Positions 4,988 to 11,076 of a DNA stretch of 20,536 nucleotides are shown here, one piece after another. The notes under the pieces are model-generated. The model worked only from the letters and a program-made list of their open reading frames with translations. It had not been told where the DNA came from and made no database searches. The DNA is from a virus. Where the stretch lies: IMG/VR virus record IMGVR_UViG_3300031539_007672, positions 1-20,536 of that record; one strand, 5' to 3'. The position numbers and the translations under genes were made by a program. The stretch's first letter is position 1. Every line of letters starts with the position of its first letter.

Positions 4988-5233
4988 TTACAAGTTTCCC
5001 TCTGCGATTAATAATGCTTTGTCGATCGCCTTTTTCACATTTTTCAGAAGACCCGCGTTGTCCTGGCATTCAAGTTGATCCTGGTAGGACTCGGCGTCGT
5101 CAGCGTCTGTTTCCATTTCGCTAATGTCGGTAGCAATAAATTCGCTCATTATTTTTAACATCGTTGCGTAAGCGTCTAAACCATGCCGATCAAAAAGCGT
5201 TTGAAATAACTCAAAGTCTCGTTCCTTAATCAT
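4988..5233 (-). CDS. Acidic helical hypothetical protein (81 aa)
   Basis: ATG at 5233-5231 with AAGGAG 6 nt upstream, in the shared GGAGCACACC-type start context also used (as GGGAGCACACC) by the genes starting at 6163 and 6414. The product is mostly helical. It opens MIKERDFELFQTLFDRHG, has an acidic patch (EMETDADDAES) and ends in a basic helix (VKKAIDKALL). No family is recognised. It is preceded by leader copy A, with two GC hairpins. Confidence 0.8.
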   Translation of the reverse strand: MIKERDFELFQTLFDRHGLDAYATMLKIMSEFIATDISEMETDADDAESYQDQLECQDNAGLLKNVKKAIDKALLIAEGNL

Positions 5234-5339
5234 GGTGTGCTCCTTGGTGTTGTGGTGCGGCCCGATGCCGCGTTTCTCTATGCAGGGTTGGGGCCGAAGC
5301 CCCGTTTAATTTCTAGAGCAGATCAAAAGTTAGTTCTAG
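5231..5339 (-). repeat. Repeated leader module, copy A
   Basis: On the minus strand it reads: the TAG of the upstream gene, a remnant ending CTTTTGATCTGCTCTAG, a hairpin with GGGGC/GCCCC arms and a UUCG loop (5303-5290), a second hairpin GCGGC/GCCGC (5271-5257), then the SD and ATG of the 81-aa gene. It matches copy C (6161-6264) apart from a 5-nt insertion and a few substitutions. Both hairpins are in the transcribed leader. Confidence 0.85.
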
Positions 5340-5521
5340 TCGATCAATTCTTTGGCCGATTCTATTGATTGACAAAAAACACGAACGCCGCCTATCAGAA
5401 CCCAAAAGGTGCAGAGGTTACCCATGCCATCAAAAACCTTTGCTCCTCCGAAAATCTTGTGGCCTTTGTAAGTTGTTTCTGCCGTTAGCATTTCTAGTTC
5501 ATCGTTGATTTCGTTTTTCAT
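5336..5521 (-). CDS. Small beta-rich hypothetical protein (61 aa)
   Basis: ATG at 5521-5519, with AAGGA 8 nt upstream. The start (MKNEINDELEMLTA) is followed by alternating hydrophobic strands with many Gly (GHKIFGGAKVF, CTFWVLIGGVRVFC) and a final helix (ESAKELID). The N-terminal MKNE recalls the product of the 6238-6414 gene, but I see no further similarity. No family is recognised. It lies between leader copies A and B in the minus-strand string, as if it were one exchangeable unit. Confidence 0.75.
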   Translation of the reverse strand: MKNEINDELEMLTAETTYKGHKIFGGAKVFDGMGNLCTFWVLIGGVRVFCQSIESAKELID

Positions 5522-5540
5522 GGTTAAATTCCTTTATATT

Positions 5541-5588
5541 GTGGTGCGGCCCGATGCCGCATTTCTCTAGTAGGGCCGAAGCCCGTTT
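5541..5588 (-). repeat. Repeated leader module, copy B (shortened)
   Basis: This contains the same two hairpins as copies A and C: GGGC/GCCC arms with a UUCG loop (5584-5573) and GCGGC/GCCGC (5560-5546). The segment between the hairpins is shorter, and the TTTTGATCTGCTC remnant and the GGAGCACACC start context are absent. It leads the 61-aa gene. Confidence 0.8.
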
Positions 5589-5590
5589 TA

Positions 5591-6163
5591 TTATTTGATG
5601 CGCTGGTAGGCGTTACTTACTTCTTTAAATTTTGCTTCTGATTCCGCTGAGCCCTTGTTTCTGTCTGGGTGATGTTCGAAGGCCAGCTTGCGGTATGCGT
5701 TTTTTATTTCGGCTTTAGAAGCGGAATGGCTTACTCCGAGTACGTCGTAAGGGCTTCTGCTATATGATCGCTGGTATCGCTTTTCCTGCTTCTGCTCTTT
5801 TTTCTTTTCCTGCTTCTGCTCTTTTTTCTTTTCGTTAAATTTCACTTTAAATCCGAATGCCCTGGTGAGTGCTTTTATTCCTGCCTTGCTGATGTCGCCT
5901 TTTTTATATTCGTTTTTGATTGCGTTCCAAAGCTCGGCTTTCTGCTCTGGCCGTAGAAGGCTAAGGAAAATGTTAAGTGTCTTTGCGGGGCATCGGCTTA
6001 ACTCAGCTACCGAAATGCTATCGCCTTGAAAATATTTTACAGTGCTGCTCGATGGGTGCGTGAAGAATGAAAGCTTGTTAAATATTTTTCGTTCTTCAGT
6101 GCTCAGGTGATTTAAATCCGCTTCCCATATTGGCATTTTCTTTTTGTTGGTTATCGTACTCAT
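5591..6163 (-). CDS. J-domain (DnaJ-like) co-chaperone protein
   Basis: 190 residues; ATG at 6163-6161 with GGGAG 6 nt upstream. Residues 138-190 are a J domain: [33 protein letters not shown] with the essential HPD at 165-167, and [14 protein letters not shown] stimulates the ATPase of an Hsp70 such as host DnaK. The N-terminal 110 residues are an uncharacterised helical region (about 70-105 looks like a small all-alpha domain). They join the J domain through a Lys/Glu/Gln linker made of a duplicated octad (KKKEQKQE, 112-127). There is no G/F region or zinc domain here, so it is not a full DnaJ. It probably recruits host Hsp70 for replication, assembly or regulation. Confidence 0.9.
   Translation of the reverse strand: MSTITNKKKMPIWEADLNHLSTEERKIFNKLSFFTHPSSSTVKYFQGDSISVAELSRCPAKTLNIFLSLLRPEQKAELWNAIKNEYKKGDISKAGIKALTRAFGFKVKFNEKKKEQKQEKKKEQKQEKRYQRSYSRSPYDVLGVSHSASKAEIKNAYRKLAFEHHPDRNKGSAESEAKFKEVSNAYQRIK
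5780..5827. repeat. 24-bp perfect tandem duplication inside the J-domain gene
   Basis: CTTTTCCTGCTTCTGCTC followed by six T occurs at 5780-5803 and again at 5804-5827. It encodes the two KKKEQKQE-type octads of the linker, keeps the frame and is likely a recent slippage event. Confidence 0.9.
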
Positions 6164-6264
6164 GGTGTGCTCCCTGGTGGTGCGGCCCGATGCCGCATTT
6201 CTCTATGCAGGGTTGGGGCCGAAGCCCCGTTTAATTTCTAGAGCAGATCAAAAGTTAATTCTAG
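6161..6264 (-). repeat. Repeated leader module, copy C
   Basis: This is the near-identical partner of copy A. On the minus strand it begins within the last codons and stop of the 58-aa gene (TAG at 6240-6238). It continues with the UUCG-loop hairpin (6228-6215) and the GCGGC/GCCGC hairpin (6196-6182), then GGGAGCACACC and the ATG of the J-domain gene. Here the TTTTGATCTGCTC part is coding; in copy A the same bases are a noncoding remnant. Confidence 0.85.
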
Positions 6265-6414
6265 TAGCTCCCTCATCTTGCTTTCTATTTCGGCTAGTGC
6301 GTCTTGCGCTGGCTTGGCTTTTTTATTTTTTATTACCGCGATGTCCTTGACCAGAAGTCCTACTGAGTATTCTATGTTTGCGATGGTTTCGTTTTTTTCG
6401 TTTTCGTTTTTCAT
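6238..6414 (-). CDS. Small charged helical protein (58 aa), first gene of the minus string
   Basis: ATG at 6414-6412 with GGGAG 6 nt upstream, in the shared GGGAGCACACC context; TAG at 6240-6238. It begins with a very Asn/Glu/Lys-rich stretch (MKNENEKNE), then a hydrophobic patch (YSVGLLVKDIAVI), a basic turn (KNKKAKPAQ) and an amphipathic helix (LAEIESKMRELLELTFDLL). No family is recognised. It is nearest to the promoter at 6461-6488. A copy of its last codons persists 900 bp away in leader copy A, showing that this gene end has been duplicated. Confidence 0.75.
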   Translation of the reverse strand: MKNENEKNETIANIEYSVGLLVKDIAVIKNKKAKPAQDALAEIESKMRELLELTFDLL

Positions 6415-6435
6415 GGTGTGCTCCCTGGTGGTTCC

Positions 6436-6453
6436 TGGCGGCCCTTGCCGCCA
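6436..6453 (-). other. Leader hairpin of the first minus-string gene
   Basis: TGGCGGC (6436-6442) and GCCGCCA (6447-6453) form a perfect 7-bp stem with a 4-nt loop, 21 nt upstream of the 58-aa ATG. It sits where the GCGGC/GCCGC hairpin lies in leaders A-C, so it looks like an analogous element of different sequence. Confidence 0.6.
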
Positions 6454-6460
6454 TTGTATT

Positions 6461-6488
6461 ACTATAGACGTTGCAAGCCGGATGCCAA
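6461..6488 (-). promoter_or_regulatory. Sigma70-like promoter for the minus-strand gene string
   Basis: On the minus strand TTGGCA (6488-6483), a 16-bp spacer and TATAGT (6466-6461) each match consensus at 5/6. The predicted start, near 6454, is about 40 nt before the first ATG. It would transcribe the five genes down to 4822. Confidence 0.6.
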
Positions 6489-6515
6489 TGATAACCGACT
6501 GATATGTTTATCATT
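6487..6515. promoter_or_regulatory. Operator-like inverted repeat at the minus promoter
   Basis: AATGATAA (6487-6494) and TTATCATT (6508-6515) are perfect inverted arms around 13 bp, centres 21 bp apart (two helical turns). The left arm touches the -35 box. This is the geometry of a dimer-binding operator; the RHH protein at the end of the same string is a possible autoregulator. Confidence 0.55.
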
Positions 6516-6631
6516 CCTAGATAAAAGGGGTGCCCAAGGACTTGACAGGGACTTAGCCTAAGCCACCGTTAGGTTTAGAATCGGCCTTTGTAAGGCACTG
6601 TTTTATTTGGGTGTATAAATTTTGGTTGGTG

Positions 6632-6751
6632 TCCAATCCTTGGGCAGGCTTTCCCTGGCGGCGCGCAGGCGGCCAGGCGGCCCCTGCTAGTAGCGGGGGC
6701 CCTAGTGGTGCCCGCCTTTAACCTGCGGCCCTGGAGGCCCAAGCTGCGGCC
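6632..6751. repeat. 120-bp GC-rich long direct repeat, copy 2
   Basis: The same 120 bp as 3507-3626 with two substitutions (tagtAgcg for tagtGgcg, and gCcttt for gTcttt). In this copy GCTTTCCCTGGC near the left end is matched by GCCAGGGAAAGC just past the right end, making a 12-bp inverted pair that copy 1 lacks. A GGCGC-rich run follows to 6778. It lies about 40 nt past the stop of the next minus gene (6793). Confidence 0.9.
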
Positions 6752-6792
6752 AGGGAAAGCGGCGCGGCGCGGCGCGGGCATCGATATAGTTT

Positions 6793-6996
6793 TTAAATTT
6801 TTTTAATTGTGACCTGCCGATAAAATTCTAAACGGCGATTCAGTGCGTCTAGTTGATCTAGGCATTTTGCCAGTTGGAGGGCTTGCGTTTCGTTGGCGTC
6901 TAAATAAAAAATCAGTGTCTCGATTATTTTAAAAACATCTTCGTCCGATAACGAAGGTTGGTTTATCAATTCGATTATTTTTTCAATGTCCACCAT
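6793..6996 (-). CDS. Small helical acidic protein (67 aa)
   Basis: ATG at 6996-6994; upstream only GGTGG or GATGG resemble an SD, so the start is less certain than for its neighbours. The product is all-helical and acidic to neutral. It runs MVDIEKIIELINQPSLSDED, then a Leu-rich stretch (IIETLIFYLDANETQALQLA) and a basic end (LNRRLEFYRQVTIKKI). No family is recognised. It lies outside the repeat-bracketed cassette. A partial copy of the shared leader motif (TGGTGGTGCGGC followed by ATTTCTA) lies about 115 bp upstream, near 7115. Confidence 0.65.
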   Translation of the reverse strand: MVDIEKIIELINQPSLSDEDVFKIIETLIFYLDANETQALQLAKCLDQLDALNRRLEFYRQVTIKKI

Positions 6997-7198
6997 CCAT
7001 CAATTTTACCACCGCCTTTTTGTTTTCTTTTTTTTTATCTAAGCCTTTTTTTTGTTGTGGTGTTTTCGTCGATCTACGTTTAGTTAAACAAACTTTGCTA
7101 CTAGTTTTAAAAATGGTGGTGCGGCGGTATTTCTAAACCAAAACCTATAGTGCCCGAAAACTTTTTAATGTTCATTCCACACAGTTAAAAAATAAGAC

Positions 7199-7229
7199 TT
7201 GACAACTTATATTGAACCATGTGTATAAT
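7199..7229 (+). promoter_or_regulatory. Candidate promoter for the packaging and head operon
   Basis: Consensus TTGACA (7199-7204) and consensus TATAAT (7224-7229) are both perfect, but the 19-bp spacer is longer than the usual 17. It lies about 245 nt before the large terminase ATG and is the best plus-strand promoter in the 6997-7474 gap. Left of it that gap holds only homopolymeric T runs. Confidence 0.5.
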
Positions 7230-7267
7230 CGACAAAACCCGCCTACCACCACCACCATTACACCACC

Positions 7268-7438
7268 ATGGCTGTTCGCCTCCATGAAAAAAGGGAGCTG
7301 CTATTACTGCGATGACCGGACGATGGGATTGGGAGGAGGGATGATGGTGCTTAGATAGCAATGGTGAACGCGGAGATCGAGGAGCCCGAGAATGAATAGA
7401 TGCGTTTAAAAATAATCAGGCGCATTCGGTCATGCTGA
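7268..7438 (+). other. Run of overlapping mini-ORFs in the terminase leader
   Basis: ATG-started ORFs at 7268-7315, 7312-7344, 7341-7358, 7361-7399 and 7400-7438 tile the leader, the first three joined by ATGA overlaps and the last two directly abutting. Another frame gives 7284-7358 (24 aa) with a CYYC pair. SD sites are poor or badly spaced. They may be leader peptides coupling translation to the terminase, or chance. Confidence 0.3.
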
Positions 7439-7444
7439 ATTAGT

Positions 7445-7470
7445 ATTGCTCCAAACCCACCAGGAGCAAT
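7445..7470 (+). promoter_or_regulatory. Hairpin masking the large terminase SD
   Basis: ATTGCTCC (7445-7452) and GGAGCAAT (7463-7470) are perfect 8-bp inverted arms around a 10-nt loop. The right arm contains the GGAG SD that lies 8 nt before the terminase ATG at 7475, so folding would hide the ribosome site. Confidence 0.65.
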
Positions 7471-7474
7471 AAGC

Positions 7475-8911
7475 ATGGATCAAAAAATCCAAATCGACTT
7501 ACCCACGCCGCATTCAAAAATCCAAAAAATGATAATGGAAAGCTTTATCGATCCCGGCGGGCCCATCGAAGTTTATGTCGCGTGTGGGACAAAGCTGGGC
7601 AAGACGTTGGGATGTTCGGTTGCTCTGGCGGCGGCGATGCCAACTTCTCCCGCGACAAACTGGCGGTGGCTCGCGCCGTATTATTCTCAGTCCGTAATTG
7701 GCTACGATAACCTCAAGGCCATTTTGCCAGGGGCCTTCACTCGCGCCAGACGCTCCTCGATGGAAATTGAAATCCCATCGATTCGGACGAGCTGCAAATT
7801 TATCCACGGACAGAATCCTGAGCTGATCGAGGGTCACCAGATTCACGGATGGGTTTTGGATGAGGCTGCAAAAATAAAGGAGGAAATATATTACTCCTGC
7901 AGAACGACGGTCACGCGGACGCGTTCATCTGGCATGGGCAGAATGCTGGTGCCCTCGACTCCGCTCGGACGGAATTGGTTTTATAAAAACTGCATGGAAG
8001 CTCGGGACGAAATGCAACTAGCAAAGTTGAACAACCGAAAGCCGCGATCGCTTTTCCTCACGGCTCCAACATCAGAAAATCCTTTTATCGCTCCAAGCGT
8101 AATCGAGGCAGCGAGACTCCGCTTGCCTGATAGATTATTTCGGCAGTATTACTTGGCAGAATTTTTAGAGGAAAGTTCTGTCTTCACTGGTGTCACCGAA
8201 TGTCTTTTTGGGATTGAATTCTCCATGTCATCTGGAAAGCATTCGGCTTGGTTTGATCGAGCTGCAGAAAAATGTTCGGTGGTAATCGGAGCCGACTGGG
8301 CCAGAGGCAAAACCACCTCTGCCGACAGCACAGTCTTCACGGCAATCAATTACGAATGCTCTCCCTGCAGAGTCGTCGGGATTTTAAAACTGAGGGGATT
8401 AAATTATACAGACCAGATTGCACACCTCGTTAGATTTTCGCGGAAGTTTAAAGACTGCTTTCGGGTCATGCACGACAAGACGGGAGTCGGTGTTGCCATC
8501 GATGACCAGATGGAGCTAACTGGACTGGTTTACGAGGGAAAAACGTTTACTCTGCAAAGCAAGTCGGAGATGGTCTGCGGACTAATAACCGCGATCGAAC
8601 AGCAACGCCTAGAAATTCCGCATTGCGCCGACTTGATCGAGGAGCTTGATGCCTTCGAAATGGACGTCACTCCGCAAGGGCATATGAAGTTTGCAGCGGC
8701 TCAGGGAAATCACGACGACATGGTCTGCTCGCTAATGCTGGCGTGGACGCTGGCGAGGAGATATGCTGATACTGATGTTGAGTTTAGAAGTCTAGACGAC
8801 ATCAAGGCAAACAAAACTCCCATAGCTTCTTATTACGATGATGTTTTGTCCGACGAGGATGATCTCTATGGGGACTGGATCGAGACGATTAATGCCGTGA
8901 GGACAAAATGA
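7475..8911 (+). CDS. terL: Terminase large subunit (packaging ATPase and nuclease)
   Basis: 478 residues. N-terminal ATPase: Walker A GTKLGKT (38-44), Walker B WVLDEAA (126-132, with Asp129 and Glu130) and a coupling-type motif PSTPLGRNW (160-168). C-terminal RNase H-like nuclease: acidic residues in GADWARG (Asp274), MHDKTG (Asp334) and GNHDDM (Asp414/415). It cuts concatemeric DNA and drives it through the portal into the prohead. The length is normal for the family. ATG 7475 has GGAG 8 nt upstream inside a hairpin. The stop overlaps the portal ATG by 4 nt. Confidence 0.95.
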   Translation: MDQKIQIDLPTPHSKIQKMIMESFIDPGGPIEVYVACGTKLGKTLGCSVALAAAMPTSPATNWRWLAPYYSQSVIGYDNLKAILPGAFTRARRSSMEIEIPSIRTSCKFIHGQNPELIEGHQIHGWVLDEAAKIKEEIYYSCRTTVTRTRSSGMGRMLVPSTPLGRNWFYKNCMEARDEMQLAKLNNRKPRSLFLTAPTSENPFIAPSVIEAARLRLPDRLFRQYYLAEFLEESSVFTGVTECLFGIEFSMSSGKHSAWFDRAAEKCSVVIGADWARGKTTSADSTVFTAINYECSPCRVVGILKLRGLNYTDQIAHLVRFSRKFKDCFRVMHDKTGVGVAIDDQMELTGLVYEGKTFTLQSKSEMVCGLITAIEQQRLEIPHCADLIEELDAFEMDVTPQGHMKFAAAQGNHDDMVCSLMLAWTLARRYADTDVEFRSLDDIKANKTPIASYYDDVLSDEDDLYGDWIETINAVRTK

Positions 8912-11064
8912 CAAAAGAAGTATCAAAAACACAGGCAGCGCACGACACAGATCGATTTGTCGCGGAGGTGATGAAGCGTGTCCTCAAAAACGCTGATGAA
9001 ATGTTTAGCGATCAGGACGGATCAGGTTATTGGGCATCTAAACCAAACATCCATATAGATCGCCAGTCTTTAAAGTCGCTCTTTTATTCTTCCGACTGGG
9101 TTTATATTTTGGTTAACCTGATCGCGACGAAAATATCTAACCAACGCCTGATCGTGACTGAAAAAAAAGTGACCGATGGTGTTACCTTATTCGCGCCAGC
9201 AACCGATCACGAATTGCAGACGCTACTTGACCAGCCGAATCCGCGACAATCGCAAGGGACGCTTGTTTATAATTGGGTCGCTGATCTTACTCTCGGCGGT
9301 AACGGGTTGGTCTATCATGCTGAGCCAGGAGACACGCTGCATAATGTGGCGTTCGAACGGATCAGTCCCCTGCTAAAGCCAGACACCGACGAGCTGCTCG
9401 GTTATTATATTTCTACTGACATGAATTGCGACCCAACGGGTGATAATGTCATTCGTTTTGGGCCTGATGAAATTCTCCACGCGATGAAACCAGATCCCTC
9501 CGCTTGCTGGTGGGGCCTGAGTCCGTTTATCCCTGGACGCGCGGGAATTTTGTTTGCAAAATACTCGCAAGAATTTTTAAATTCATTTTATTTAAAAGGT
9601 GCCACGCCGCAGCTTGCGCTCGAAATGGATTCGGACGTTAACGAAAAAGGTGCGATGCGTCTTTTGCGGAGTTTTGAAAAGGCTTACACTGGCCGCGAAA
9701 ATTCTCGTCGGCCCCTCGTCACTCCAAAAGGTGTGACCGTAAAGCCCATCACCACCACACTCGCGGATCAGCAATTAATCACATATATAAATTCGAATCG
9801 GGAAACATTAATTAACCTGCTCGCGATTCCAAAACACGAGTTGAGCTTGCAGGATGGAGGCGGGCTCGGATCTCAGGAGATGCGGCTCTCGCTCAGAAAC
9901 TTTTGGCTTACGACTCTGAAGCCGACGATGGCATTTATCGAGGGCTCGCTCAACTCTCACTTCCGCGAACGCTTGGGCACCGATCACGACATTAAGTTCG
10001 ATCTATCTGGCGTCGAAGCTCTCCAAGACGACGAGGTAAAAAAAGCAGAGCTGGCCGACCGTCTGATCAAGGCGGGAGTCATGACGCCAAACGAGGTTCG
10101 GCAAAAGGTTTTTAAAATGTCTCCGCACATTGATGGTGATGTTTTGCAGATCACAATTGGCCGTGGACTGCAGGAGCAACCGCCGCCAGTTTTAGAGCCT
10201 TCAGAGCGTCCACCAGACAACGAGCCGATCCGCGCGCTCCTCGGAGGTTCGACAAAAGAAGCGATCGTTTTGATGCGAAAGGAAAGAGAGGAGGAGGAGC
10301 AGAAACCGAGGAATTATATGGCTGCATTAGTTCAGGGAGTCCTCGCAAAATATTTAGATATTTTAATTCCTTTGATGCAAACGGAGCTAGAAGGATTGGT
10401 GCCAGAAAAAGCTGATACGAGGCTAACTTCGGCGACGATAAAACTAAACAGAAAAATCGAAAAGGCAATGCAGAAACTACAAGATCAGTATGTCGAGCGA
10501 TACGGCGAAATCGCTAGACCTGCTGTCGATTCTGGTCACGCCGCTGTCCTCACCGCGAGCTTCGGGCCCGTTCGCGCAGGCGAGATTAATTTGATCGCAA
10601 ACGAGAAGCGAAGAATAGAGTTTCTGTGGGCCAGGGGCATAGAAAGTTTTAAGGGGCTAAATAAAACTTCCACCTCCCAGGTCATGGCTGATATAAAGAA
10701 AGGAGTAGAATCCAATTCATCGCTTCAGGAGATCACTCGTAACGTCTCCACGAAATTCGCGGAGGGAGCTGAATTCAGAGCCGAACGAATTAGTCGGACT
10801 GAAGTAGGCGTTGCGACAATGGCTGGTCGAGAGGCCGCTTTTGGCGATGCTCAGGAAGTGCTCGGCAAGGTTAATAAAGTATGGATAACTGCAGGAGATG
10901 CCGATGTCAGGGAGTCCCATGAATCGTTGGATAACGTCCCTGCTAATGCAGATGGTGAATGGGTTACTGATGCTGGCAATGTACTTGCTTATCCACTGGA
11001 CCCTAGTGCAGAGCCAGAGGAGCGAATTGGCTGTCGTTGTGATATGATTTTTGTTGAGGACTAA
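8908..11064 (+). CDS. Portal protein fused to a MuF-like head morphogenesis domain
   Basis: 718 residues, starting in an ATGA overlap with the terminase. Residues about 1-420 look like an HK97-type portal: an N-terminal crown/wing region with VYILVNLIATKIS, LLDQPNP, GNGLVYHAE and ISPLLKPDTDELLGYY, then PGRAGILFAKYSQEFLNSFY and the loop/stem region with LLAIPKHELSLQDGGG. Residues about 440-718 are an SPP1 gp7/MuF-type domain: FKGLNKTSTSQVMADI, RAERISRTEVGVATMAG, VRESHESLDN and the closing GCRCDM. The portal ring is the packaging channel, and MuF-type proteins are minor capsid components ejected or involved in assembly. Two usually separate functions appear in one uninterrupted frame. Confidence 0.9.
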   Translation: MTKEVSKTQAAHDTDRFVAEVMKRVLKNADEMFSDQDGSGYWASKPNIHIDRQSLKSLFYSSDWVYILVNLIATKISNQRLIVTEKKVTDGVTLFAPATDHELQTLLDQPNPRQSQGTLVYNWVADLTLGGNGLVYHAEPGDTLHNVAFERISPLLKPDTDELLGYYISTDMNCDPTGDNVIRFGPDEILHAMKPDPSACWWGLSPFIPGRAGILFAKYSQEFLNSFYLKGATPQLALEMDSDVNEKGAMRLLRSFEKAYTGRENSRRPLVTPKGVTVKPITTTLADQQLITYINSNRETLINLLAIPKHELSLQDGGGLGSQEMRLSLRNFWLTTLKPTMAFIEGSLNSHFRERLGTDHDIKFDLSGVEALQDDEVKKAELADRLIKAGVMTPNEVRQKVFKMSPHIDGDVLQITIGRGLQEQPPPVLEPSERPPDNEPIRALLGGSTKEAIVLMRKEREEEEQKPRNYMAALVQGVLAKYLDILIPLMQTELEGLVPEKADTRLTSATIKLNRKIEKAMQKLQDQYVERYGEIARPAVDSGHAAVLTASFGPVRAGEINLIANEKRRIEFLWARGIESFKGLNKTSTSQVMADIKKGVESNSSLQEITRNVSTKFAEGAEFRAERISRTEVGVATMAGREAAFGDAQEVLGKVNKVWITAGDADVRESHESLDNVPANADGEWVTDAGNVLAYPLDPSAEPEERIGCRCDMIFVED

Positions 11065-11076
11065 GGGGAATATTTA

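Noticed and set aside
6632-6751. Insertion sequence or att site
   Set aside because: No transposase or integrase is encoded nearby and no target duplication is evident; called only as a long direct repeat.
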